This document shows, piece after piece, positions 55,788 to 64,000 of a stretch of DNA of 64,000 nt. The number at the start of each line of letters is the position of its first letter. Within the stretch, counting starts at the first letter, position 1. The stretch comes from Ochrobactrum sp. CM-21-5 (GTDB taxonomy: Bacteria > Pseudomonadota > Alphaproteobacteria > Rhizobiales > Rhizobiaceae), in NCBI RefSeq assembly GCF_014253075.1, contig NZ_JACLZJ010000003.1, positions 372,001 through 436,000 of the forward strand, given 5' to 3'. The translations under genes and the position numbers were made by a program. Below the pieces are notes generated by a model. That model did not search any database. It worked only from the letters and a program-made list of their open reading frames with translations, and was not told the origin of the DNA.

Positions 55788-56993
55788 ATGAAACGTCTTG
55801 CACTTGCAACGGCAGCGCTTTTTGCCGCCACGGCCATTTCATCCGCAGCGGAGATTTCCGACGGCAAGGTGAAAATCGGCATCCTCAACGACCAGTCGGG
55901 CGTTTACGCCGATTTCGGCGGTAAATGGTCCTATGAAGCCGCGAAGATGGCTGCCGAGGATTTTGGCGGCAAGGTGCTGGATGCGCCAATCGAAATCATC
56001 ACCGCCGATCACCAGAACAAACCGGATGTCGCCTCCAATATAGCGCGCCAGTGGTATGATACCGAACAGGTCGATTCCATCATGGAACTTACGACTTCCT
56101 CGGTCGGTCTCGCTGTGCAGGCGCTGTCCAAGGACAAGAAAAAGATCACCATCAACACCGGTGCGGCTACCACCGAACTGACAGGCAAGCAGTGCACGCC
56201 TTACGGCTTCCACTGGGCTTACGACACCCACGCGCTTGCGGTCGGCACGGGCGGCGCGATGGTTGAACAGGGCGGTGACACCTGGTTCTTCCTCACTGCG
56301 GATTATGCCTTCGGCTATTCGTTGGAAGAACAGACCGGAAAGTTCGTGACGTCCAAGGGCGGCAAGGTTCTGGGCGCAGTGCGCCATCCGCTCGCGACCA
56401 CGGATTATTCCTCGTTCCTGCTGCAGGCGCAGGCCTCCGGCGCCAAGGTCGTCGGCCTCGCCAATGCTGGCCTGGATACATCAAACGCCATCAAGCAGGC
56501 AGCCGAATTCGGCATTGTGGCGGGCGGCCAGCGCCTGGCGGCCCTTCTCTTCACCCTTTCGGAAGTGCACGGCCTCGGCCTTGCAGCCGCACAGGGCCTG
56601 ACCCTCACCGAATCTTTCTACTGGGATCGCGACGATGAATCGCGCGAATTCGCCAAGCGTTTCTTCGACCGCACGGGTCGCATGCCCAACATGATTCAGG
56701 CAGGCACCTATTCCGCAGTCACCCAGTATCTGAAAGCCATCAAGGAAGCTGGCACGGACGAGACCGAAGCCGTTGCGAAGAAAATGCACGAACTGCCTGT
56801 CGAAGACGTCTTCGCGCGCAAGGGCAAGGTTGCAGCCAACGGACGTATGATCTCCGATCTGTATCTGATGGAAGTCAAGAAGCCTGATGAAAGCAAGGCT
56901 CCATGGGACTATTATAAGGTGCTGGCAACCATCCCCGGTGATCAGGCCTACGCAAAGCCTGAAGAAAGCGGCTGCCCGCTGGTAACGCAGTGA
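55788..56993 (+). CDS. Branched-chain-amino-acid-type ABC substrate-binding protein
   Basis: The 401-residue protein has a signal peptide cut near SSAAE (about 21) and a LivK-like Venus-flytrap fold: VKIGILNDQSGVYADFGGKW in parts, DHQNKPDVASNIARQW and YTFGYSLE-like YAFGYSLEEQTGKFV. Members with this start often bind urea, amides or aromatic acids rather than leucine, so the ligand is open. GGGAGGAG is placed eight bases upstream. It is followed after 13 bases by livG, with no hairpin between. Confidence 0.9.
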   Translation: MKRLALATAALFAATAISSAAEISDGKVKIGILNDQSGVYADFGGKWSYEAAKMAAEDFGGKVLDAPIEIITADHQNKPDVASNIARQWYDTEQVDSIMELTTSSVGLAVQALSKDKKKITINTGAATTELTGKQCTPYGFHWAYDTHALAVGTGGAMVEQGGDTWFFLTADYAFGYSLEEQTGKFVTSKGGKVLGAVRHPLATTDYSSFLLQAQASGAKVVGLANAGLDTSNAIKQAAEFGIVAGGQRLAALLFTLSEVHGLGLAAAQGLTLTESFYWDRDDESREFAKRFFDRTGRMPNMIQAGTYSAVTQYLKAIKEAGTDETEAVAKKMHELPVEDVFARKGKVAANGRMISDLYLMEVKKPDESKAPWDYYKVLATIPGDQAYAKPEESGCPLVTQ

Positions 56994-57006
56994 AGAGGCT
57001 GATTGA

Positions 57007-57834
57007 ATGAACGCTGCGAGTGGCCCGACAAGTGGCAATGTGACGGCCCTGCATGATGCAGGGTCGGAAAAACCGCGCATTCCTGCGCAGATCGTGCTTT
57101 CTGCGCGGGGTCTGGGGAAGTTGTTTGGCGGTTTTGCCGCGGTCAAGAATGTCGATCTTGATGTCGAGCATGCGCGCGTTCACGCGTTGATCGGCCCGAA
57201 CGGGGCTGGCAAGACGACGGTCTTCAACCTCCTGACCAAATTCCTGCAACCGTCGAGCGGCGAGATCACGCTTCTGGGCGAAAACATCACCAGAACGGCT
57301 CCGGCCAAGGTGGCACGCATGGGTTTGGTGCGCTCGTTCCAGATTTCCGCCACCTTCCCGCATCTGACGGTTCTGGAAAACGTCAAGGTGGCTCTGCAGC
57401 GCCCCAACGGGCTTGCCACGCAGTTCTGGCGTTCGCTGTCGGCGCTCGACCGGCTGGATGCGCACGCCATTGCGCTTCTGGAGCGCGTCGGCCTTGCCGA
57501 TGCCTGCCATGCGCTCGCTGCCGATCTTTCCTACGGACGCAAGCGTGCGCTGGAAATCGCCACCACGCTGGCGCTGGACCCGAAAGTATTGCTGCTCGAC
57601 GAACCGATGGCGGGCATGGGCCATGAAGACGTCCACACGATCGCCGCGCTTATTTCGGATGTGGCGAAAGACCGTGCGGTGCTGATGGTCGAACACAATC
57701 TGAAAGTGGTAGCCGACATCGCCCACCACGTCACTGTGCTGCAACGCGGCGAGATTCTCGCCTCTGGCGATTATGCCAGCGTCTCGAAAGACGAACGCGT
57801 ACGCACTGCCTATATGGGAACCGAACATGAATAG
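57007..57834 (+). CDS. livG: Branched-chain-type ABC ATP-binding protein (LivG)
   Basis: The 275-residue ATPase has Walker A GPNGAGKTTVFNLL, signature LSYGRKRALEIATTL and Walker B VLLLDEPMAGMG, with the switch His in VEHNLKVV. The GMG at the D-loop and the long LivG-specific insertion are typical. Its stop overlaps the livF start by eight bases. Confidence 0.92.
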   Translation: MNAASGPTSGNVTALHDAGSEKPRIPAQIVLSARGLGKLFGGFAAVKNVDLDVEHARVHALIGPNGAGKTTVFNLLTKFLQPSSGEITLLGENITRTAPAKVARMGLVRSFQISATFPHLTVLENVKVALQRPNGLATQFWRSLSALDRLDAHAIALLERVGLADACHALAADLSYGRKRALEIATTLALDPKVLLLDEPMAGMGHEDVHTIAALISDVAKDRAVLMVEHNLKVVADIAHHVTVLQRGEILASGDYASVSKDERVRTAYMGTEHE

Positions 57835-58546
57835 AGGCCAACCACTCTTATCGGTGCGCGGGCTCAATGCCTGGTATGGTGAAAGCCACGCCCTGCACGG
57901 TGTCGATCTTGACATCTGGCCCGGTGAAACCATCACGCTTCTGGGCCGCAATGGCGTTGGCAAGACCACGACACTACGCGCCATCATGGGGATCATCCGC
58001 AGGCGGACCGGCACGATCACACTCGACGGCAAGGATATCTTGCGGGTGCCACTGCATCGCATCGCCCATGCGGGCCTCGGTTTCGTGCCGGAGGAGCGCG
58101 GGATTTTTGCAAGCCTGAATGTCCATGAAAATCTGGTGCTGCCGCCGCTGGTTGCTACGGGCGGCCAAGGCACAATGTCACTGGACGAGATCTACGAACT
58201 CTTCCCCAATCTGTATGAGCGGCGCAGCAGCCCCGGCACAAAACTGTCAGGCGGCGAACAGCAGATGCTCGCCATCGCCCGCATTCTGCGCACCGGCGTG
58301 AAGCTGCTGCTGCTCGACGAACCGACGGAGGGCCTTGCGCCCGTCATCGTGCAGCGCATCGGCGACGTTCTGGTGGAGCTGAAAAAACGCGGTATGACCG
58401 TGCTGCTGGTCGAACAGAACTTTCGCTTCGCCGCCAAGGTCGCGGACCGCTTCTACCTCATGGACCATGGCGTGGTGACGGAGAATTTCCCCACCGCCGA
58501 ACTGCCCGCCCGCATGGCGGCGCTCACGCACGCGCTGGGAGTCTGA
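57827..58546 (+). CDS. livF: Branched-chain-type ABC ATP-binding protein (LivF)
   Basis: The 239-residue ATPase has Walker A GRNGVGKTTTLRAIMG, signature LSGGEQQMLAIARIL, Walker B LLLLDEPTEGLAP and the His or Gln switch in VEQNFRFA. The ATG at 57827 gives the standard LivF start and lies within the end of livG. It forms the heterodimeric ATPase with LivG. Confidence 0.92.
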   Translation: MNRGQPLLSVRGLNAWYGESHALHGVDLDIWPGETITLLGRNGVGKTTTLRAIMGIIRRRTGTITLDGKDILRVPLHRIAHAGLGFVPEERGIFASLNVHENLVLPPLVATGGQGTMSLDEIYELFPNLYERRSSPGTKLSGGEQQMLAIARILRTGVKLLLLDEPTEGLAPVIVQRIGDVLVELKKRGMTVLLVEQNFRFAAKVADRFYLMDHGVVTENFPTAELPARMAALTHALGV

Positions 58547-58550
58547 CATC

Positions 58551-59438
58551 ATGACGACACTTTTCGGCATTCCCGTTCAGGCTCTTCTCGGGCAATTGCT
58601 CGTCGGCCTTATCAACGGCTCCTTCTACGCCACTCTCAGTCTTGGCCTGGCCATCATCTTCGGCCTTCTACGCATCATTAACTTCGCCCACGGCGCGCAA
58701 TATATGCTCGGCGCGTTCGTCGGCTATCTGTTGTTGAGCTGGTTCGGCATCGGTTACTGGCCAGCGCTCATTCTGGCCCCGATCATCGTCGGGCTGGGCG
58801 GCGCGCTCATCGAACGCGTAGCGCTGGCACGGCTTTACAATCTCGATCCCCTTTACGGCCTTCTCTTCACCTTCGGTCTTGCTCTGGTTATCGAAGGTAC
58901 GTTCCGCTACTATTACGGCGCTGCCGGCCAGCCCTATGCCGTGCCGCCGTCGCTCGCCGGCGGGCACAATCTGGGCTTCATGTTTTTGCCCAACTACCGC
59001 GCCTGGGTGGTAGTCGCATCGCTTTTCGTCTGTCTCGGCACATGGCTTCTTATAGAGAAGACCAGGCTTGGCGCCTACCTGCGCGCCGCAACCGAAAACC
59101 CCACCTTGGTCAAGGCGTTCGGCATCAATGTGCCGCTGCTCCTGACCTTTACCTATGCGCTGGGTGCAGGCCTTGCCGGCGTGGCCGGCATTCTGGCCGC
59201 CCCGATTTATCAGGTCAGCCCGCTGATGGGCTCGAACATCATCATCGTGGTTTTTGCCGTGGTGGTTGTCGGCGGCATGGGGTCGATCCTTGGCGCCATC
59301 ATCACCGGCTATGTGCTGGGTCTGGCAGAAGGCCTCACCAAGGTCTTCTACCCTGAAGCATCCAGCATTGTCATCTTCGTGATCATGGCTATCGTCCTTC
59401 TGGTGCGCCCCGCCGGGCTGTTCGGGAAGGAGGCCTGA
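58551..59438 (+). CDS. livH: Branched-chain-type ABC permease (LivH)
   Basis: The 295-residue permease has about eight membrane helices and the LivH blocks GLINGSFYATLSLGLAIIFG and LRIINFAHGAQYMLGAF. The cytoplasmic loop RAATENPTLVKAFGIN contacts the ATPases. It begins four bases after livF. Confidence 0.92.
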   Translation: MTTLFGIPVQALLGQLLVGLINGSFYATLSLGLAIIFGLLRIINFAHGAQYMLGAFVGYLLLSWFGIGYWPALILAPIIVGLGGALIERVALARLYNLDPLYGLLFTFGLALVIEGTFRYYYGAAGQPYAVPPSLAGGHNLGFMFLPNYRAWVVVASLFVCLGTWLLIEKTRLGAYLRAATENPTLVKAFGINVPLLLTFTYALGAGLAGVAGILAAPIYQVSPLMGSNIIIVVFAVVVVGGMGSILGAIITGYVLGLAEGLTKVFYPEASSIVIFVIMAIVLLVRPAGLFGKEA

Positions 59439-59439
59439 C

Positions 59440-60429
59440 ATGGCCGACACCATTCTTAAAGCAACCGCAGCCCCGCGCGACAGCAAGGCACCTGCCGTCA
59501 ACAGCCTGTCAGCTATCATACTCGGCATAGCGCTTGTCGGACTGATCGCGGCTCCCTTCATGGTCTATCCGATCTTCCTGATGAAGATGCTGTGCTTCGC
59601 GCTGTTCGCATCCGCCTTCAACCTGCTGCTCGGCTATACCGGCATACTGTCCTTCGGCCACGCGGCCTTCTTCGGCGGCGCGGCCTATGTTACCGCACAT
59701 GCGGTCAAGGAATGGGGCGTTACGCCGGAACTGGGCCTCGTCATCGGCGTTCTGGCCGCAGCCGCTCTCGGTCTGGTGATCGGTTATCTCGCCATCCGCC
59801 GCCAGGGCATCTACTCCACCATGATCACGCTGGCTTTGGCGCAGATGTTCTTCTTTTTCTGCCTGCAGGCATCCTTCACCCACGGCGAAGACGGGCTGCA
59901 AGGCGTGCCGCGCGGCTATCTGTTAGGCTTCATCGATCTCAACCAGCCGATGAACATGTATTATTTCGTGCTGGCTCTGTTTGTACTCGGTATCTTCGCG
60001 ATCTGGCGCATTATCAACTCGCCCTTCGGCATGATCCTGAAGTCAGTACGCGAAAACGAAAACCGCGCCATTTCTCTGGGCTATTCCGTCAATCGGTACA
60101 AGCTGGCGGCCTTCGTCATGTCGGCGGCCCTTGCGGGGCTCGCGGGCGGCATGAAGGCGCTCGTCTTCCAGTTCGCGACACTGACCGACGTCGGCTGGCA
60201 GATGTCAGGCGAAGTCATCCTGATGACGCTGCTCGGCGGCATTGGAACACTCATCGGTCCCATCCTCGGCGCAGCCTTTGTCGTGGCGCTTCAGAACTAT
60301 CTGGCAACGTCGGACTTTCCCGTCACGATCGTAACCGGTCTCATTTTCATGGCATGCGTGTTGCTGTTTCGCAGGGGAATCATCGGCGAGTTCTATGCGT
60401 CTCGCCTCGGCAAGAAATTGTTTGGGTAA
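59440..60429 (+). CDS. livM: Branched-chain-type ABC permease (LivM)
   Basis: The 329-residue permease has about nine membrane helices with LLGYTGILSFGHAAFFGGAAY and the coupling loop SVRENENRAISLGYSVNRYK, both LivM hallmarks. It begins one base after livH and is the last importer gene, 69 bases before the GMC oxidoreductase. Confidence 0.92.
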   Translation: MADTILKATAAPRDSKAPAVNSLSAIILGIALVGLIAAPFMVYPIFLMKMLCFALFASAFNLLLGYTGILSFGHAAFFGGAAYVTAHAVKEWGVTPELGLVIGVLAAAALGLVIGYLAIRRQGIYSTMITLALAQMFFFFCLQASFTHGEDGLQGVPRGYLLGFIDLNQPMNMYYFVLALFVLGIFAIWRIINSPFGMILKSVRENENRAISLGYSVNRYKLAAFVMSAALAGLAGGMKALVFQFATLTDVGWQMSGEVILMTLLGGIGTLIGPILGAAFVVALQNYLATSDFPVTIVTGLIFMACVLLFRRGIIGEFYASRLGKKLFG

Positions 60430-60457
60430 GACTGCGCTTTAACAACTAACCAAGCCC

Positions 60458-60481
60458 GTAGGGCGGCGGATAGCCCCCTAC
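60458..60481 (+). terminator. Weak hairpin between livM and the GMC oxidoreductase gene
   Basis: GTAGGG and CCCTAC pair across a 12-base interior. There is no T-run, so read-through from livM into the next gene is likely. Confidence 0.35.
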
Positions 60482-60498
60482 CAAATGGATATGCAATT

Positions 60499-62097
60499 AT
60501 GACCGACACCTACGATTACATCATCGTTGGCGCGGGCACGGCAGGCTGCGCCCTCGCGAACCGGCTTTCCGCTGATCCGAACCATTCCGTTCTGCTGCTT
60601 GAAGCAGGAGGCAAGGATAACTATGCCTGGATTCACATACCCGTCGGCTACCTTTATTGCATTGGCAATCCACGCACCGACTGGTGCTTTACCACGGAAG
60701 CCGAAGAGGGACTGAACGGCCGTTCGCTCGGCTACCCGCGCGGCAAGGTTCTGGGCGGTTGTTCGTCCATCAATGGCATGATCTATATGCGCGGTCAGGC
60801 CCGTGACTACGATTTGTGGCGGCAGGCAGGCTGCGAAGGCTGGGGCTGGGACGATGTCCTGCCTTTCTTCAAGAAATCCGAAGACTATTACGCCGGCGCA
60901 AGCGATCTGCACGGCGCAGGCGGTGAATGGCGCGTCGAAACCGCCCGCCTGCACTGGGATGTTCTCGATGCTTTTCGTGACGCAGCCGTTGCCGCCGGTA
61001 TTCCGGCGATCGACGATTTCAACCGCGGCGACAATGAAGGCGTGTCCTATTTCAAGGTGAACCAGAAACGCGGCATCCGCTGGAACACCGCCAAGGCCTT
61101 TCTGCGCCCGGCGATGGACCGCAATAATCTTCGCCTGGAAACCGGCGCGCATGTGCGCCGCATAGAAATAGATGGCCTCCGCGCTGCTGGCGTTACTTTC
61201 GATCAAAATGGCACGACCCGCACCGTCAAGGCAAAGCGCGAAGTCCTTCTCACCGCCGGGGCCGTCGGCTCTCCGCATATTCTGGAATTATCGGGCATCG
61301 GCCGTGGTGACGTGCTGCAACAGGCGGGCATTCCCGTCGTTCTGGAGCGCAAACAAGTCGGCGAAAATCTGCAAGACCATTTGCAATTGCGCTGCGCCTA
61401 TAAGGTCACTGGCATTCCCACGCTCAACGAAAAAGCAAGCAAACTCCTCGGCAAGGCCATGATCGGGCTTGAATATGTTCTGCGCCGCTCCGGTCCGATG
61501 TCGATGGCGCCAAGCCAGCTTGGCGCCTTCACCCGGTCCGATCCGTCGTATGAAACCGCCAATCTGCAATATCACGTGCAGCCGCTCAGCCTTGAAAAAT
61601 TCGGCGAGGCAGTTCATCCCTTCCCGGCTTTCACAGCCAGCGTATGCAACCTGCGGCCGGACAGCCGGGGCTCGATACATCTGAAATCACCGGACCACCG
61701 CAACCAGCCTGCAATCAAGCCAAATTATCTTGCAGCTGACAGCGACCGCCGTGTAGCAGCCGACGCAATCCGCCTCACCCGTCACATCGTAGCGCAAGCA
61801 CCTTTGCAGAAATATCGCCCGGAGGAGTTCAAACCCGGCCCCAGCTATGAAACACAGGAACAGTTGGAAAAGGCCGCTGGCGACATCGGCACCACGATTT
61901 TCCATCCGGTCGGCACCTGCCGCATGGGAACGGATAAGGAAGCGATCGTCGATCCGCGATTGCGCGTGAATGGCATTGCAGGCTTGCGTATTGCGGATGC
62001 ATCCGTCATGCCGACCATCACTTCAGGCAACACCAATTCTCCCACTTTGATGATCGCCGAAAAAGCAGCACAAATGATTGCAGCGGACAACCGCTGA
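60499..62097 (+). CDS. GMC-family FAD-dependent oxidoreductase (choline/alcohol dehydrogenase type)
   Basis: The 532-residue flavoenzyme oxidises a primary alcohol. It has the FAD motif VGAGTAGCALANRLS, GGCSSINGMIYMRGQARDYD (GMC signature 1), LTAGAVGSPHILELSGIG (signature 2), and the C-terminal HPVGTCRMG and TSGNTNSPTLMIAEKA with the active His and Asn. Relatives include choline dehydrogenase and AlkJ. Sitting right after the liv-type importer, it may act on the imported compound or a product of it. No betaine aldehyde dehydrogenase is adjacent, so a choline role is not supported by context. Confidence 0.88.
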   Translation: MTDTYDYIIVGAGTAGCALANRLSADPNHSVLLLEAGGKDNYAWIHIPVGYLYCIGNPRTDWCFTTEAEEGLNGRSLGYPRGKVLGGCSSINGMIYMRGQARDYDLWRQAGCEGWGWDDVLPFFKKSEDYYAGASDLHGAGGEWRVETARLHWDVLDAFRDAAVAAGIPAIDDFNRGDNEGVSYFKVNQKRGIRWNTAKAFLRPAMDRNNLRLETGAHVRRIEIDGLRAAGVTFDQNGTTRTVKAKREVLLTAGAVGSPHILELSGIGRGDVLQQAGIPVVLERKQVGENLQDHLQLRCAYKVTGIPTLNEKASKLLGKAMIGLEYVLRRSGPMSMAPSQLGAFTRSDPSYETANLQYHVQPLSLEKFGEAVHPFPAFTASVCNLRPDSRGSIHLKSPDHRNQPAIKPNYLAADSDRRVAADAIRLTRHIVAQAPLQKYRPEEFKPGPSYETQEQLEKAAGDIGTTIFHPVGTCRMGTDKEAIVDPRLRVNGIAGLRIADASVMPTITSGNTNSPTLMIAEKAAQMIAADNR

Positions 62098-62453
62098 CAC
62101 CTGTCGCGAGAAAAAGGAATAGGCTTGCCGATAACGGCATACATAAAAACAAGGACTCAAAACGCAAGGCGCTTGAGCTCCGGTTTTTCAAAGGCGGAGC
62201 AGCGAAAATGATAATCCACCCTCCATTCTTTCGGCGCGATATCATATCCGGCGCATTAACCGTTACTGAAATAATTTTCCTTGTTTATTACCCGACAAAC
62301 GGGAATTATCGGCAACAAGGTGGGCAGGCAGGGAAAGATCATCCAATATGATCGGTGTCCGGGACCGGCCACCTAAAGCAGGTCGTCCGAAGGGGAAACC
62401 CGTATCGGGATAACGGCGGGCGTAAAACAAAGATTTGAATAAGGAAAACCAAA
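62098..62453. other. Intergenic region upstream of metQ
   Basis: 356 bases without a convincing gene. A 75-codon minus-strand frame at 62018-62245 overlaps the GMC gene and has no support. The right-hand half holds several consecutive hairpins, listed separately. Confidence 0.6.
62279..62411 (+). ncRNA. Candidate structured 5' leader of metQ
   Basis: Four stems follow one another: CCTTGTT/AACAAGG (62279-62285 with 62314-62320) enclosing CCCG/CGGG (62291-62294 with 62300-62303); GATCAT/ATGATC (62337-62342 with 62348-62353); GGTGTCC/GGCCACC-type stem (62354-62373); and GGGGAAACCC (62392-62401). A methionine or S-adenosylmethionine switch would fit the position, but I could not match the known SAM-I or SAM-II cores. 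Confidence 0.45.
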
Positions 62454-63293
62454 ATGTCGTCAGTCCTTTCCCGCTATACGTTTACCCGTCGCGCGGGTTT
62501 GAAAGCTCTTCTCTTCACAGCTGCAGCACTAACTGTTGGCTTTGCTCCTATTGCAGGCCACGCAGAAGACAAGATCATCAAGGTCGGGATTATGGGCGGC
62601 GAAGACGAGGACGTATGGAAAGTCGTTGCCGAAGAAGGCAAGAAGCAGGGCCTCAATATCGAGCGCATCACCTTCAACGACTATAATCAGCCGAATGAAG
62701 CACTGGAACGCAAGGAAATCGATGCCAACGCATTCCAGCACAAGCCTTATCTCGACGAGCAGATCAAACAGCACGGTTATAAGATCAGCGTCGCCGGTTA
62801 CACTGCTGTCTGGCCGATCGGCATCTACTCCCGCAAGGTGAAAAACCTGGAAGAGGTGAAGGAGGGTGCAGTCATCGGTGTGCCGAACGATCCGACCAAT
62901 GAAGGCCGTGCATTACGCGTTCTCGAAGAAAAAGGCCTTATCAAGCTGAAGCCGGATGCAGGCATTCTGGCAACGCCGATCGATATTGTCGAAAATCCCA
63001 AGAAGCTAGAGATCAAGGAACTTGACGCCGGTGTTGTCGGCCGCTCCATCGATGATCTGGACGTCGCGATTGTGAACAATGACTGGGCAGCTAAAGCCGG
63101 TCTTGATCCAAAGAACGACGCAATCGGCTGGGAATCGAAGGAAAACAACCCGTACAACAATTTCATCGCGGTACGTACCGAAGATGCGAATGAAGATTGG
63201 GTGAAGAAGCTTGTCGCATCGTTCCAGAACGATGCCGTGAAGGCCGAAATCGACCGCGCTTATAAGGGAACCGGCATTCCTGCCTGGAACTAA
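62454..63293 (+). CDS. metQ: D-methionine-type ABC substrate-binding protein
   Basis: The 279-residue protein is a NlpA/MetQ family binding protein for methionine. Its N terminus is unusual for MetQ: a twin-arginine-like TRRAGLKALLF before the hydrophobic core and no lipobox Cys, so it is probably a free periplasmic protein cut near GHAED (about 37). Family blocks: VGIMGGEDEDVWKVVAEEG, FNDYNQPNEALERKEIDANAF in parts, QHKPYLDEQ, and VAIVNNDWA. The stretch before it can fold. A strong hairpin follows, then metN. Confidence 0.9.
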   Translation: MSSVLSRYTFTRRAGLKALLFTAAALTVGFAPIAGHAEDKIIKVGIMGGEDEDVWKVVAEEGKKQGLNIERITFNDYNQPNEALERKEIDANAFQHKPYLDEQIKQHGYKISVAGYTAVWPIGIYSRKVKNLEEVKEGAVIGVPNDPTNEGRALRVLEEKGLIKLKPDAGILATPIDIVENPKKLEIKELDAGVVGRSIDDLDVAIVNNDWAAKAGLDPKNDAIGWESKENNPYNNFIAVRTEDANEDWVKKLVASFQNDAVKAEIDRAYKGTGIPAWN

Positions 63294-63314
63294 GCGCCTT
63301 TAACGCATGAAAGA

Positions 63315-63349
63315 CCGCGTCGGAAAGCCATTTCCGGCGCGGCTTTATT
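63315..63349 (+). terminator. Terminator-like hairpin after metQ
   Basis: CCGCGTCGGAAA and TTTCCGGCGCGG pair with one wobble around GCCA, followed by CTTTATT. It would end or thin the metQ message before metN. Confidence 0.8.
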
Positions 63350-63505
63350 GACGCGCGTGTAAAAATTGCCCAAAAGCATCAGCCATGGCTCGAACATATG
63401 CTGGTAAAAGCCAGAACGTGCCTGGGCCTCATCCTATATTGAAGCCTCATTCATGACAGCAAGCCGCTGGATGCAGCGGTGCAGCAAGAAACAGAAGAAA
63501 CGACC

Positions 63506-64000
63506 GTGACCATTGAACCGCCGCAAGCCGCATCCGCGCCCATCGTCGAAATGAAAGACGTGCGCCGAATGTTCGGCGAAACCGCAGCGATCGACGGCGT
63601 TTCGCTTTCCGTTGCACGTGGCGAAATTCTTGGCATTATCGGCCGCAGTGGCGCGGGCAAGTCCACGCTGATCCGCTGCGTCAACGGTCTGGAAAAACCG
63701 GATTCCGGTTCGATCCGCATTGAAGGCCACGAAATCGCACGTCTTGACGAAAACAGTCTGAGGCCGGTACGCCGCCGCATCGGCATGGTGTTCCAGCATT
63801 TCAATCTGCTTTCGGCCAAAACCGTCGCCGACAACATCGCCTTGCCCTTGAAGATTGCCGGCAAGCCCAAGACAGAGCGGGCGAAGCGCGTTGCAGAACT
63901 ACTCGAACTCGTCGGTTTGTCCGATAAAGCCCGGCACTACCCTTCCCAGCTTTCCGGTGGCCAGAAACAGCGCGTCGGCATTGCGCGTGCGCTTGCCGCC
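63506..64000 (+). CDS. metN: Methionine ABC transporter ATP-binding protein (N-terminal 165 residues, runs off the right edge)
   Basis: The visible part has [20 protein letters not shown], Walker [20 protein letters not shown]-loop [13 protein letters not shown] and the ABC signature [15 protein letters not shown] at the edge, all as in MetN. A GTG at 63506 gives a sensible length; GTG at 63479 is also in frame and the reading frame opens at 63443, so the start is uncertain. The C-terminal ACT-like domain, if present, is outside the window. Confidence 0.87.
   Translation, partial: MTIEPPQAASAPIVEMKDVRRMFGETAAIDGVSLSVARGEILGIIGRSGAGKSTLIRCVNGLEKPDSGSIRIEGHEIARLDENSLRPVRRRIGMVFQHFNLLSAKTVADNIALPLKIAGKPKTERAKRVAELLELVGLSDKARHYPSQLSGGQKQRVGIARALAA

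Noticed and set aside
62018-62245. 75-codon minus-strand reading frame after the GMC oxidoreductase gene
   Set aside because: It overlaps the 3' end of a well-supported gene and shows no family pattern or start signal.
62279-62453. SAM-I or SAM-II riboswitch before metQ
   Set aside because: The position is right, but the order of conserved blocks does not match either type by eye. Only a structured leader is claimed.
1-64000. CRISPR array, tRNA, rRNA, phage or insertion sequence
   Set aside because: No regularly spaced repeats, cloverleaf-like segments, integrase, transposase or terminal inverted repeats were seen while reading both strands.

Overview
The window reads as chromosomal DNA of a Brucellaceae alphaproteobacterium close to Ochrobactrum (Brucella) anthropi. 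The best single pointer is the gene at 43404-44966. Its 520-residue product has the S62-x-x-K65, Y153-x-N and H287-G-G residues at the positions I recall for the O. anthropi D-stereospecific aminopeptidase. ChvE-GguABC sugar genes, a full five-enzyme histidine pathway and many ABC importers fit the same group. The species call is from memory of the families, not from a search.

Layout. 1-3584 (minus): RND efflux operon with two successive adaptor genes; the pump runs off the left edge. 3898-6506 (minus): YdeP/FdhF-type molybdoenzyme coupled to a small winged-helix protein. 6710-11637: lactate-type FMN dehydrogenase, Lrp-type regulator, alanine racemase, D-amino acid dehydrogenase, and an XRE-cupin regulator. 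11784-14960 (plus): omega-amino acid aminotransferase, then an ECF sigma factor followed by a DUF4142 protein and a cupredoxin; two matched promoter motifs tie these together. 15123-23231: the hut regulon, hutC-hutF (minus) divergent from hutI-H-G-U-D (plus), with a palindromic HutC operator between. 23370-26972: an orphan NitT/TauT-type ABC importer and a D-amino-acid-aminotransferase-like enzyme.

27032-36547 (minus): an eight-gene D-galactose/L-arabinose operon, gguC, sugar dehydrogenase, arabonate/galactonate dehydratase, dgoK, dgoA, chvE, gguA, gguB. 36873-43319 (plus): a second CUT2 sugar importer (ytfQ-ytfR-ytfT-yjfF) with a FadR-type regulator and an aldo-keto reductase. 43404-45820 (minus): D-aminopeptidase and a DUF72 protein. 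45937-49638 (plus): thiolase, SDR, ThDP enzyme. 49693-53835 (minus): amino-acid binding protein and a 1015-residue kinase/M23/aminotransferase fusion, divergent from an Lrp-type regulator (53978-54418). 54520-54609: a likely 29-residue membrane peptide. 54624-62097: LysR regulator divergent from a branched-chain-amino-acid-type ABC operon and a GMC oxidoreductase. 62454-64000: metQ and the start of metN.

Overall this is a catabolic and uptake region: amino acids of both chiralities, histidine, aldoses and methionine, each unit paired with its own regulator. I saw no rRNA, tRNA, CRISPR, prophage or insertion sequence. The least understood parts are the trifunctional fusion, the ECF sigma/DUF4142/cupredoxin unit and the structured leader of metQ.
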